Below are positions 1-7,723 of a stretch of 55,762 bases of DNA, one piece after another. Each line of letters opens with the position of its first letter. Position 1 is the first letter of the stretch. The notes beneath the pieces are model-generated. The model made no database searches and was not told the origin of the DNA. It was given only the letters and a program-made list of their open reading frames with translations. The DNA lies in NCBI RefSeq assembly GCF_012910955.1, contig NZ_WTVQ01000031.1, positions 1 through 55,762 on the forward strand. Direction: 5' to 3'. The position numbers and the translations under genes were made by a program. Source of the DNA: Aromatoleum diolicum. Its GTDB lineage: Bacteria; Pseudomonadota; Gammaproteobacteria; Burkholderiales; Rhodocyclaceae.

Positions 1-22
1 CTCCCCGACCAGCAGGACTCCC

Positions 23-1006
23 ATGCACGCCACCCTTCCCCTCCTCCGCGCGACCGAATTCCCTCCGCTGCGGCGCGGCAAGCTGACGACGCTGCAGGTC
101 AACCTCGGCTATCGCTGCAATCAGGCCTGTGTGCACTGCCATGTCAACGCCGGCCCGTCACGTACCGAAATGATGGCCAGCGAGCTCGTCGAGCTGATTC
201 CGCAGGTGCTGGTGGCACGCCGGATCCCAACGCTGGACCTGACCGGCGGCGCGCCCGAGTTGCATGCCGACTTCCGGAAGCTGGTGCTCGCCGCCCGAGC
301 GCTGGACCTGCGGGTCATCGACCGGTGCAACCTGACGATCCTGCTCGAGCCCGGCCAGGAAGATCTCGGGCAGTTTCTGGCAGAACAAAGGGTCGAGGTC
401 GTCGCCTCGCTGCCGTGTTACTCGCTCGAAAACGTCGACCGACAGCGTGGCAAGGGCGTGTTCGACAAGAGCATCACCGCGCTGCGGCAACTCAACGCGC
501 TCGGATATGGCCAGCCCGGTTCGGGGCTCACGCTGAATCTGGTCTACAACCCGCAGGGGCCTTCACTGCCGCCGGATCAGGCAAAACTGCAGGCCGCCTA
601 TAAGCGCGAACTGTGTGAACACTTCGGCATCGTCTTCAACGAACTCCTGGCGCTGACCAATATGCCGATCCAGCGCTTCGGCTCGATGCTCGTCTCCAAA
701 GGGCAGTTCAACAGCTACATGCGGCTGCTGAAGGACAACTTCGCGCCCGGCAATCTCGCTAACGTGATGTGCCACACGCTGGTCAGCGTCGATTGGCAGG
801 GCCATCTCTACGATTGCGATTTCAACCAGCAGCTCGGCCTGACCCTGCCGGCCGATTCCGCCACGTCACGCGGTCTGCCGGCGCGTCCGCATCTGCGCGA
901 CCTGCTGCAAGCCGACCCTGCAGGCCGTGCGATTGCGGTCGCCGATCATTGCTATGGTTGCACCGCCGGTCAGGGCAGCAGTTGCGGCGGCGCGCTACAC
1001 GAGTGA
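23..1006 (+). CDS. arsS: ArsS, arsenosugar biosynthesis radical SAM protein
   Basis: A 327-residue radical SAM enzyme. Near the N-terminus C32-x3-C36-x2-C39 (CNQACVHC) is the 4Fe-4S/SAM motif. The C-terminal part is the cysteine-rich DUF3641-type extension, ending CYGCTAGQGSSCGGALHE. This combination is typical of ArsS, which transfers the 5'-deoxyadenosyl group to methylated arsenic on the way to arsenosugars; the family role is known, the substrate here is inferred. The start ATG follows an AGGA-like ribosome site. The stop overlaps the next start (GTGA), and two arsenosugar-type glycosyltransferases follow in the same operon. The arsM methyltransferase usually found nearby is not in the window and may lie upstream. 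Confidence 0.93.
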   Translation: MHATLPLLRATEFPPLRRGKLTTLQVNLGYRCNQACVHCHVNAGPSRTEMMASELVELIPQVLVARRIPTLDLTGGAPELHADFRKLVLAARALDLRVIDRCNLTILLEPGQEDLGQFLAEQRVEVVASLPCYSLENVDRQRGKGVFDKSITALRQLNALGYGQPGSGLTLNLVYNPQGPSLPPDQAKLQAAYKRELCEHFGIVFNELLALTNMPIQRFGSMLVSKGQFNSYMRLLKDNFAPGNLANVMCHTLVSVDWQGHLYDCDFNQQLGLTLPADSATSRGLPARPHLRDLLQADPAGRAIAVADHCYGCTAGQGSSCGGALHE

Positions 1007-1149
1007 GCCCGGTGGAAAAACCGTTTATCCCGGCCCTCGTCGTGATTCCGGTCATTGCTTTCTTTGCCGTCGACCTCGACCAGTGTCTGAGCCTGCAAGG
1101 CCTCAGGGCGGACTGGATCAGCCGCCTGGAACCGGGGGCGAGCGCATGA
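1003..1149 (+). pseudogene. 48-aa remnant resembling the N-terminus of a TVP38/TMEM64 membrane protein
   Basis: A 48-codon frame begins with GTG overlapping the arsS stop and ends with TGA overlapping the ATG of the next gene, so it sits in the operon as a translationally coupled cistron would. Residues 8-24 form one hydrophobic segment (IPALVVIPVIAFFAVDL), followed by a short polar tail. The segment and the following CLSLQGLRADW resemble, from memory, the first helix of TVP38/TMEM64 proteins, which often accompany arsenosugar gene sets and are normally about 200-240 residues. The simplest reading is a large in-frame internal deletion that left both junctions intact. A functional single-pass micropeptide is the alternative. 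Confidence 0.5.
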
Positions 1150-1838
1150 CTTCGACCGATACCTGGCAGTTGTCGATCATCGTACCGGTGCTGAACGAAG
1201 CTTCGGGCATGTTGGACTTGCTGGATCACCTTTCGCCACTGGCGCGGGCCGGAGCCGAAGTGCTGATCGTAGACGGCGGCAGCGAAGACGCCACGGTTGC
1301 CAGCGCCGAAGCCGCGGGTTTTGCGGTGCTGCACTCGGCGCGCGGCCGTGCCCGGCAGATGAACACCGGCGCCGCCCATGCCAGCGGCCGGGCGCTGCTG
1401 TTCCTGCACGCCGACACCCGCCTGCCCGAGCAGGCCGCCATGCGGATTGCCGATGCCCTGCAGGACTCCGCGCATGTCTGGGGCCGCTTCGACGTGCGCA
1501 TTGCAGGGTGCGCCACGATGCTGCGCGTGATCGCCTGCATGATGAACTGGCGCTCGCACTGGACCGGCATCGCCACGGGCGACCAGGCAATGTTCCTGAG
1601 CCGCGCCGCCTTCGACGCCATCGGAGGCTTTCCCGATCAGCCCCTGATGGAAGACGTCGAACTGTCGAGGCGCCTGCGCACCCTGTCGCGGCCGGCGCGC
1701 ATTGTCGACAAGGTCACGACCTCGGGCCGCCGCTGGGAAACGCGCGGCGTCTGGCGCACGATCTTCCTGATGTGGCGCCTGCGCTGGGCCTACTGGCGCG
1801 GCGCCTCCGCACACGAGCTGGCCGAGGCGTACCGATGA
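1146..1838 (+). CDS. Arsenosugar biosynthesis glycosyltransferase, TIGR04283 family (GT2)
   Basis: A 230-residue family 2 glycosyltransferase. The N-terminal nucleotide-binding half carries SIIVPVLNEA and the acidic motif DGGSEDAT. A second acidic cluster, FLHADTRLP, follows at about residue 90, and GDQAMFLSR plus MEDVELSRRL mark the acceptor half. The length and the WRTIFLMWRLRWAYWRG tail match the TIGR04283 branch that travels with ArsS. It probably attaches or remodels the sugar moiety of the arsenosugar, but its exact donor and acceptor are not known. It overlaps the preceding mini-ORF and the next gene by 4 bases (ATGA at both ends), so translation is likely coupled. Confidence 0.9.
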   Translation: MTSTDTWQLSIIVPVLNEASGMLDLLDHLSPLARAGAEVLIVDGGSEDATVASAEAAGFAVLHSARGRARQMNTGAAHASGRALLFLHADTRLPEQAAMRIADALQDSAHVWGRFDVRIAGCATMLRVIACMMNWRSHWTGIATGDQAMFLSRAAFDAIGGFPDQPLMEDVELSRRLRTLSRPARIVDKVTTSGRRWETRGVWRTIFLMWRLRWAYWRGASAHELAEAYR

Positions 1839-2470
1839 AGCCGACGCGTATCGTCATCATTGCCAAGGCACCGATTCCCGGCTTCGTCAAGACACGCCTG
1901 ATTCCCGCTCTCGGCCCGGACCGCGCGGCCGGCCTGGCACGGCGCATGTGCGAGCACGCGGTCCATGTGGCGGTGGATGCCGATATCGGTGTTGTCGAGC
2001 TATGCGTGAGCCCGACGCCCTCGGACCCGGCATGGCACCAACTCGCCCTGCCCGATCGCCTCATCTGGTCTGATCAGGGCGGCGGGGATCTCGGCGCGCG
2101 CATGGCACGGGCGGCCGAACGCACGATCCGCGGTGGTGAATCGGTACTGCTGATCGGGACTGATTGCCCGGCGCTGAGCGCTACCCACCTGCGGGAAGCC
2201 GCTCACGCGCTTCACGAACACGACACGGCCCTGGCACCCACGGCCGATGGCGGCTATGCCCTGCTGGGCCTCAGGCACTTTCACCCGCTGCTGTTCGACA
2301 ACATGCCGTGGAGCACCGAGACCGTCGCATTCGAAACCCTGTGTCGGCTCGGACGACTCGGATGGACAGTGAAGAACCTGCGACGGATGCACGACATCGA
2401 TGAACCGGCGGATCTGAAATGGCTCCCGCAGGGGTGGCGCTCCGAGGCCGATCCCTTCGTCCCGGGCTGA
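1835..2470 (+). CDS. Arsenosugar biosynthesis glycosyltransferase-like protein, TIGR04282 family (DUF2064)
   Basis: 211 residues with a nucleotidyl/glycosyl-transferase-like Rossmann fold of the DUF2064 type. It opens RIVIIAKAPIPGFVKTRL, then has the conserved GTDCPAL at about residue 109 and ADGGYALLGL at about residue 136. The C-terminal NLRRMHDIDEPADL is characteristic of the family. It is paired with the TIGR04283 gene in arsenosugar gene sets; the specific step is unproven. It overlaps the upstream gene by ATGA and is the last gene of this plus-strand operon. The convergent ferredoxin-like gene ends 5 bases beyond it. Confidence 0.88.
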   Translation: MKPTRIVIIAKAPIPGFVKTRLIPALGPDRAAGLARRMCEHAVHVAVDADIGVVELCVSPTPSDPAWHQLALPDRLIWSDQGGGDLGARMARAAERTIRGGESVLLIGTDCPALSATHLREAAHALHEHDTALAPTADGGYALLGLRHFHPLLFDNMPWSTETVAFETLCRLGRLGWTVKNLRRMHDIDEPADLKWLPQGWRSEADPFVPG

Positions 2471-2474
2471 ACGA

Positions 2475-3170
2475 TCAGCAGAACTGCTGGATGGCTTTCA
2501 GGGAAATCGAATAACAATGCCGGATCTGGTCGTCGCAATAGCGGTGGATGCTGCCCACCGGGCAACTCACCCGCGCAATACAAGTCGTCGCGCAGCGTGA
2601 CAAGGGTTCCTTGCGATAGCCGATGCATTTTTCCAGCGCGAACGTGCCGCCCGACAGCGCCCCCGCCGGACAACTGGTAATGCACACCGTGTCCTGGCAC
2701 CGATCGCAGGGACGCTCCCCTTGCATGGGCGGGGTCGGCGCGAGATCGGTATCAGTCAGCATCACCAATCGGTATGCATACCACGTGCCCCACTCCTGGT
2801 GGATTCCGACCATGAGCGGCGACTCTCGGTGCCAGCCCGCGATTTTCCCGAGCCTCTGCAGCCCTATCGCAATATTGCCGGGGTAGATGACTTCCCCCTG
2901 CTTGTCGGCAAACTGCGCCGAAAACCATCGCTCGACAGTCTGGACACTGAAATCATCGATCGGGTTTTCCGAAGCCCCCCCTGACGCCGTGACGGCGTCC
3001 CACAGCGTCTTCCCTGCATGGCCGATCAGGATCAGCTGGCGATACCGATTTTCCGGGTCGTAACAGCGTCGGAGTTCAGCGGTGATGTCCGTCGGCAGAT
3101 CGTCCAGGTTCAAAATGGCCTGCAGATTGAGCCCCGCGTCATTCAGCGTCGTGAAGTCACACGGCGTCAT
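2475..3170 (-). CDS. QueG-like iron-sulfur protein of unknown function
   Basis: 231 residues. The C-terminal third is cysteine-rich. CDRCQDTVCITSCPAGAL looks like a ferredoxin cluster motif but with spacing C-x2-C-x4-C-x3-CP instead of the usual C-x2-C-x2-C-x3-CP. A second group (C-x9-C-x3-C-x5-CP) and further cysteines at the end could hold another cluster. The N-terminal part contains GHAGKTLWDAV and resembles, loosely, the catalytic domain of epoxyqueuosine reductases, but it is too short to be QueG. The start ATG overlaps the stop of the thioredoxin gene upstream (ATGA), so the two are probably co-translated. An electron-transfer role is inferred only. Confidence 0.75.
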   Translation of the reverse strand: MTPCDFTTLNDAGLNLQAILNLDDLPTDITAELRRCYDPENRYRQLILIGHAGKTLWDAVTASGGASENPIDDFSVQTVERWFSAQFADKQGEVIYPGNIAIGLQRLGKIAGWHRESPLMVGIHQEWGTWYAYRLVMLTDTDLAPTPPMQGERPCDRCQDTVCITSCPAGALSGGTFALEKCIGYRKEPLSRCATTCIARVSCPVGSIHRYCDDQIRHCYSISLKAIQQFC

Positions 3171-3502
3171 GCCACACCATCGATCCGTGCAAGCGCCCCT
3201 TCGATCGTGCTGGAATCGGACGGCCGGACCAGACGCTCCACTTCGACACCCTGACGCAGAAACACCAGCGTCGGCCACAGCTTCACGCGAAATGAGCGGC
3301 CCAGGCGGCGACCCGGACCATCTTCGATCCTGAGGTGACGTACGTTTGAATGCTTGGCGAGTGCTTGGTCGATCAATGGCCGGGCAGCCATGCAGTAGCC
3401 ACACCAGGGTGCACCGAATTCGATAACGGTCGGTCCTTCGAGTTGATCGACGTCTTCACGCGACGGCTCCACGCCCGAATCGGCGGATTGTTGCAATCCC
3501 AT
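3167..3502 (-). CDS. Thioredoxin family protein
   Basis: 111 residues, the size of a bare thioredoxin fold, with no signal peptide. The redox motif W33-C34-G35-Y36-C37 sits in the usual IEFGAPWCGYC context and the cis-proline loop is VKLWPTLVFL. The active site differs from canonical WCGPC, as in the thioredoxin-like oxidoreductases that serve one partner. The ATG at 3502 is chosen because GGAG lies about 9 bases upstream and the fold begins soon after; a longer open frame reaches upstream but has no family match. It is coupled by ATGA to the iron-sulfur protein, so it may keep that protein reduced (inference). Confidence 0.85.
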   Translation of the reverse strand: MGLQQSADSGVEPSREDVDQLEGPTVIEFGAPWCGYCMAARPLIDQALAKHSNVRHLRIEDGPGRRLGRSFRVKLWPTLVFLRQGVEVERLVRPSDSSTIEGALARIDGVA

Positions 3503-3794
3503 ATTCGCTCCATCCTGGTCGCATCGGCTGTTGGTATCGTCAAAGGATACCGTACCTTGCCCCAGGTGATCGTCGGCCTGGAATCCGGAGCGACGCCGTC
3601 GCGGCGGAGGATGCAGTACAGGAAGGCTACGGGAGGCTGAATATTGACGATCAATGCCAACACGTTGCGACGCGAAGGAACTCGCCAGTCGCACCGGACT
3701 TGAAGGCGAAACGCTTTGCGCTCACCTGCCAACACCAATATCGCAGGGCGTCAGCAGGTGATATGCGCTGTTGCGCAGTCGCAAACATCGGAAA

Positions 3795-4178
3795 CTAGTT
3801 CCCCAAAGCGCCCACGCAGTCCATCGCAGCCCCAGCCGCCGTATTGATCCCGTAAGCACTATCGAGCTTTGGTTTCGCTGCGTTGGCGAGCGCCGTGGCG
3901 GTACTTACGATGTTCATCAGCTTGTCCACCGCGTCATCGTACTTCTCCAAGCCGACTTTGGCATTGGCAGCATCGAGCTTCGCGAACAAATTGCTTTCGT
4001 CGGTGGTCGCTTTATTTCCAAGGAAAGTCGCGTCTTCGATTGCCTGGCCTACGGCATTGAGTTCAGTTGCGCATTCCCCAGAATACTTTACAAATTCGAC
4101 AGCGCTTGCAGGCCCCGCCCACGCGCCCATCGCCGCCAGCACCACAACCACGCTTGCCACCCTGGTTCTGCTCTTCAT
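3795..4178 (-). CDS. Small secreted all-helical protein of unknown function
   Basis: 127 residues with a clear signal peptide: MKSRTRVASVVVVLAAMGAWAGPASA, cleavage after ASA. The mature part has about 100 residues, is alanine-rich and predicted helical, with the heptad-like stretch LFAKLDAANAKVGLEKYDDAVDKLMNI. That stretch recalls FIMAH/FIVAR-type helical repeats (weak resemblance). One cysteine near each end of the mature chain (GEC and MDC) could form a disulfide. I do not recognise the family. The ATG has GGAGCGGAGACC upstream. It stands alone, between the thioredoxin pair and a PEP-CTERM protein on the same strand, with about 290-350 bases of non-coding DNA on each side. Confidence 0.7.
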   Translation of the reverse strand: MKSRTRVASVVVVLAAMGAWAGPASAVEFVKYSGECATELNAVGQAIEDATFLGNKATTDESNLFAKLDAANAKVGLEKYDDAVDKLMNIVSTATALANAAKPKLDSAYGINTAAGAAMDCVGALGN

Positions 4179-4528
4179 GGTCTCCGCTCCTAGGATAAGA
4201 ATAAGCTCTACGTCTCTATCTTCATCACCGCTTCTCGCTGCCATACACCGGCAATGCCCAAGAGCACTGCCGCGTGAACACACCAGTATCAAGAACTTAA
4301 TAATATTGATTAAAACTAATTCACAAACCGATACACACCAATCTTCCCGACGCTCGCGGGAATCATTAACCAATGACGCAAGTGTGGGTATTGGGTCAAA
4401 CCCCTACGACTGCGCTCCCTTGCGTGGGACGAGCACTTCACGTTGATCGCCTTCCGGCGCCGACACAAGGTACCCATCTTCGGAGCCTGTGCGTAAGCAA
4501 GGGAAGAGGATCACACCACGACTCCCCG
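4179..4528. other. 350-base intergenic stretch with an AT-rich patch
   Basis: No ORF with coding character is visible. Bases 4290-4325 are markedly AT-rich for this genome and, on the minus strand, hold TTGTGA and TATTAT-like hexamers that could serve the small secreted protein gene, though the spacing is not ideal. I saw no clear terminator for the PEP-CTERM gene that ends at 4529. Confidence 0.4.
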
Positions 4529-5245
4529 TCACTGAGCGGCCAGAACACCCTTCCGTCGGCGGAACCCCAAAGCTGCCAGGCCACCCGCCAACAGCAGCAG
4601 GGACGACGGCTCCGGCACTGCCAAAACGCTCGCCGGCACTGTCGCTGCGGCGTCTTTCGTCAGCGTGAAGGTTGCCCGGATCAGGTTGTCATCCGGCTTC
4701 TTGTAACTGCATTCGTTCGTGCCCTGGCAGTTCCAGGACAGCGACGAAAAATCTATCCTGATTTCCCCGCCCGTGGCGAAAGCGAGAAGCACGGAATCGA
4801 AACTCGCATGCAGGTCTTCGTTCAGCGCTCCGTTATCCTTGAGTGCACCGAAACTTGCCGTAGCGCTTGCTGCACTGCTGGTTTGTCCGAGTGTCGGAGA
4901 ACTGAAATTCAGGATGGCCGAGAGGATCAGATCGTCGGTCTCAGCGTGGTCTATGAAGGAGTCTTCCTCCGCGAAAGTCGCATACCCGAAATTCACGGTT
5001 TGACTGGCACCAACATTGTTGAGAACAAAAGACGTCGATGCCAGTGCCGAATCAATGCTCCAACCGACGTTCAAGAAAGAATGGGTCGGGTCACAGTCGC
5101 TTCCGGCGCATAAGGCCCCCCACCCACTACCGGCAACCCACGCCCCCGACGCGATGGAAACCGTGACAGGAGCGGCATGAGCCAGCAGCGGCGACAACAT
5201 TGCAGCCACAAAGGCTGCCGGGGCAAGAATCCGGTATTTTTTCAT
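4529..5245 (-). CDS. PEP-CTERM sorting domain protein
   Basis: 238 residues: signal peptide (about residues 1-25, ending LLAHA), a beta-rich secreted domain, and a C-terminal sorting signal VPEPSSLLLLAGGLAALGF followed by RRRK. That tripartite tail (PEP motif, hydrophobic helix, basic end) is the substrate mark of exosortase/EpsH, which cleaves and anchors or exports such proteins in exopolysaccharide-producing Gram-negatives. Two close cysteine pairs (C-x4-C and C-x5-C) may form small disulfide loops. No exosortase gene is in the window. The start is the ATG preceded by AAGGA; an ATG 30 bases upstream would only lengthen the signal peptide. The function of the secreted domain is unknown. Confidence 0.9.
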   Translation of the reverse strand: MKKYRILAPAAFVAAMLSPLLAHAAPVTVSIASGAWVAGSGWGALCAGSDCDPTHSFLNVGWSIDSALASTSFVLNNVGASQTVNFGYATFAEEDSFIDHAETDDLILSAILNFSSPTLGQTSSAASATASFGALKDNGALNEDLHASFDSVLLAFATGGEIRIDFSSLSWNCQGTNECSYKKPDDNLIRATFTLTKDAAATVPASVLAVPEPSSLLLLAGGLAALGFRRRKGVLAAQ

Positions 5246-5642
5246 TTCCTTGTCCGTCCCGTGCGCAGGATTCATTCGATTCGGGGCAGGACGACACGCC
5301 CTCCCCAAGCGCCAACTGGCCCAGCCAAATCGATGCCGACAGATACAGGGTATCTGCATAACATCTGGAAACAACTCTAGCGGAAAAGGCTGATTCTCGA
5401 CCGTGACGCATGACACGTGCCGGGCGGGATGGCAATTGGAGCCCGCCGTTCCCGTGGAGCGCAGCCCGCACACCGGCAAAAACAGGCTAGGCTAACCCGC
5501 AGAATATGCGGCGTGGGTCAGGGCCATCGCTCCGATCGTGTTGCGGTGACCCGGTGCGGCCATGGGCTGGCGGGCGCTCCAGGTCCACAGAAGGTCGGCG
5601 ATCGTCACCCGCCGCGGATTTTCGCTGCCTTCGGCCCTAGCA
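5246..5642. other. 397-base non-coding region upstream of the PEP-CTERM gene
   Basis: It separates the PEP-CTERM gene from the end of the E2 gene, both on the minus strand. It holds a perfect dyad at 5340-5356 (listed separately) and otherwise no convincing ORF or terminator. A GG-N10-GC pair on the minus strand near 5310-5325 was considered as a sigma-54 element but fits poorly. Confidence 0.4.
5340..5356 (-). promoter_or_regulatory. Perfect dyad, possible operator for the PEP-CTERM gene
   Basis: CAGATAC-AGG-GTATCTG: two 7-base arms, perfectly inverted, 3-base spacer. It lies about 95 bases upstream of the PEP-CTERM start codon, in otherwise featureless DNA. The size suits a dimeric regulator. 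No known regulator's consensus is recognised. Confidence 0.35.
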
Positions 5643-6746
5643 CTAGCTCGGCAACGTCAGATCCGCGATCACGGCGGCCAGGAAACGCGCCGCTTCGCCA
5701 CCGGTCACGACCCGATGATCGAAAGTCAGGCTCAGCGGCAGCACCCGGCGCACTGTGGGCACGCCATCGACCGCCAGCACCTGCTCGTGCACCCGTCCGG
5801 CGCCGAGAATCGCGACGGTTGGCGGCACGACGATCGGCGCCGCATATTTGCCCCCGATCATTCCAAAGTTCGACAGGGTGATCGTATTGCCACGCAGCTC
5901 TTCGGGCGGAATCTTGCGCGCGACGACATCGGCGCGCATGCGGTCCAGGCCGTGGCGCAGATCAGCTGCATCGCGATTGGCGACATCCCGCAATACCGGC
6001 ACGAACAAGCCCTCCGGCAGATCCACGGCGATGCCGACATCGACCTTGCTCAGCACACGGCGCCCCATGGTATGGCTTTCGTACCAGGCATTCAGCACCG
6101 GCGAGGCCCGGCAGCCCGCGACCAGCGCGCGCACCAGACGGATCGTGATGTCACTGTCAGGTTGCCAGGCATGAATATCGGCGTCGTCGATGACCGTCGC
6201 GGCGGCCACTTCGCTCTGCGCCAGCGTCATGTTCTGCGCCATTGCACGCCGTACCCCGCGCAGGATTTCCGCCGGCCCGACTTCGGCCAGAATCTTCGCG
6301 ACGCGCTGCACGTCGGCAGCGGTGATCACGCCATCGGGGCCGGACGGTGTCACCATCTCCAATTCCACATTCAGCTGACGCGCCATCGCGCGTACGGCGG
6401 GGGTCGCCTTGATCGCCGCCCCGCTCCGCCCCACCGCGGCCGGTGCTTCCTGCTGCAACTGGTGGCCGACCTGCACTTCACCGACCACGGTACCGGAGTC
6501 GCTGTCTTCGGCCGCAGCTTCGAAGCCGACCAAGGGCGCACCGACATGCACGATCTGTCCAGGCTGACCGAACAGCTTTTCGATACGGCCCGCTTGCGGT
6601 GACGGGATCTCGACGATCGCCTTGGCCGTTTCCACTGACAGCAGCAATTGGTCGGCCTGCACCTCATCACCGACCTTCACGTGCCATTCCACGATTTCCG
6701 CTTCCTGCAGCCCTTCCCCGAGGTCAGGCAGTTTGAAGATCTTCAT
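5643..6746 (-). CDS. Dihydrolipoamide acyltransferase (E2) of a 2-oxoacid dehydrogenase complex
   Basis: 367 residues. One N-terminal lipoyl domain (about 1-75) with the lipoylated lysine K42 in VETAKAIVEIP; a short linker; a peripheral-subunit-binding domain at about 115-155 (TPAVRAMARQLNV..GPDGVITAADV); then the acyltransferase domain. The active-site motif reads DHRVVTGG where classical E2 has DHRxxDG: the histidine is kept but the aspartate position is threonine. It transfers the acyl group from E1 to CoA. It overlaps the E1-beta stop by ATGA. Substrate could be pyruvate, a branched-chain oxoacid or acetoin. No E3 gene follows, so lpdA elsewhere would have to supply it. Confidence 0.88.
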   Translation of the reverse strand: MKIFKLPDLGEGLQEAEIVEWHVKVGDEVQADQLLLSVETAKAIVEIPSPQAGRIEKLFGQPGQIVHVGAPLVGFEAAAEDSDSGTVVGEVQVGHQLQQEAPAAVGRSGAAIKATPAVRAMARQLNVELEMVTPSGPDGVITAADVQRVAKILAEVGPAEILRGVRRAMAQNMTLAQSEVAAATVIDDADIHAWQPDSDITIRLVRALVAGCRASPVLNAWYESHTMGRRVLSKVDVGIAVDLPEGLFVPVLRDVANRDAADLRHGLDRMRADVVARKIPPEELRGNTITLSNFGMIGGKYAAPIVVPPTVAILGAGRVHEQVLAVDGVPTVRRVLPLSLTFDHRVVTGGEAARFLAAVIADLTLPS

Positions 6747-7723
6747 GAGCCCTCCAGCGTCTTCCGGACTGCCGCGACAATACGTTCGACACTCGGCAGA
6801 TACTGATACTCGAGCCGCGCCATCGGAACGACGATGTCGTATCCCGTAACGCGCTGCACCGGTGCCAACAGGGAATACAAGCCGTGCTCGGCCAGATTGG
6901 CAGCGATTTCCGCGCCGAATCCCGCAGTGCGCGCCGCTTCATGCACAATCACGCAGCGTCCGGTCCGACTCACCGATTCGAGAATCGTCTCCATGTCGAG
7001 CGGCTTCAACGTTGCGACATCGATCACCTCGGCCATGATCCCTTCCTGCGCCAGCGCGTCGGCCGCCGCCTGGGTTTCGTGCAGCATCGCACCCCAGCTG
7101 ACGAGCGTCACGTCGGTCCCGGAACGCAGCGTGAAGCACACGTCGAGCGGGAGCGCGGTACCGTCATCCACCACTTCCTGTTTGAAGAGACGGTACAGCC
7201 GCGTCGGCTCAAGAAAGATCACCGGATCGGGATCGCGCATCGCCGCCAGCAGCAGGCCATAGGCCCGCGACGGCGACGACGGCATCACCACGCGCAGTCC
7301 CGGCATGTGCGCGAACAGCGTCTCCGGGCTTTCCGAATGGTGCTCCGGCGCATGGATACCGGCGCCGCAGGGTGAGCGCAGCACCATCGGGCACGACAGC
7401 CTGCCGCGTGTGCGATTACGCAGCCGCGCGGCATGGTTGATGATGTGATCGATCGTCGGGTAGATGAAGCCCGAGAACTGGATCTCCGCGACCGGTTTCA
7501 GTCCCATCGCCGCCATACCGATCGCCGTACCGGCGATCGCGGTCTCCGCGAGCGGGGTGTCGATCACCCGTTCGGCGCCGAATTGCTGCTGCAGGCCGAC
7601 CGTTGCGCGAAAAACTCCCCCATTGACGCCGATGTCCTCGCCGAGCATGACCACCGCCGGGTCATGCGCCATCTCGTATGCGAGCGCGTGATTGATCGCC
7701 TCGATCAGATTGAGCTCAGCCAT
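6743..7723 (-). CDS. 2-Oxoacid dehydrogenase E1 component, beta subunit
   Basis: 326 residues, the usual size for E1-beta. It has the transketolase-like pyrimidine-binding domain with MLGEDIGVNGGVFRAT at the start, then ETAIAGTAIGMA, the conserved HSESPE loop, and a C-terminal transketolase domain with VIDVATLKPLD. Together with E1-alpha it forms the thiamine-diphosphate decarboxylase that loads the lipoyl arm of E2. The ATG has an excellent AAGGAGG site and lies inside the last codons of E1-alpha (8-base overlap). The downstream E2 start overlaps its stop, so E1a-E1b-E2 form one tightly coupled operon. Confidence 0.93.
   Translation of the reverse strand: MAELNLIEAINHALAYEMAHDPAVVMLGEDIGVNGGVFRATVGLQQQFGAERVIDTPLAETAIAGTAIGMAAMGLKPVAEIQFSGFIYPTIDHIINHAARLRNRTRGRLSCPMVLRSPCGAGIHAPEHHSESPETLFAHMPGLRVVMPSSPSRAYGLLLAAMRDPDPVIFLEPTRLYRLFKQEVVDDGTALPLDVCFTLRSGTDVTLVSWGAMLHETQAAADALAQEGIMAEVIDVATLKPLDMETILESVSRTGRCVIVHEAARTAGFGAEIAANLAEHGLYSLLAPVQRVTGYDIVVPMARLEYQYLPSVERIVAAVRKTLEGS

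Noticed and set aside
5305-5330. Possible sigma-54 element ahead of the PEP-CTERM gene (minus strand)
   Set aside because: GG and GC are 10 bases apart but the surrounding bases (TGGGCC, GGCGCT) fit the consensus poorly.
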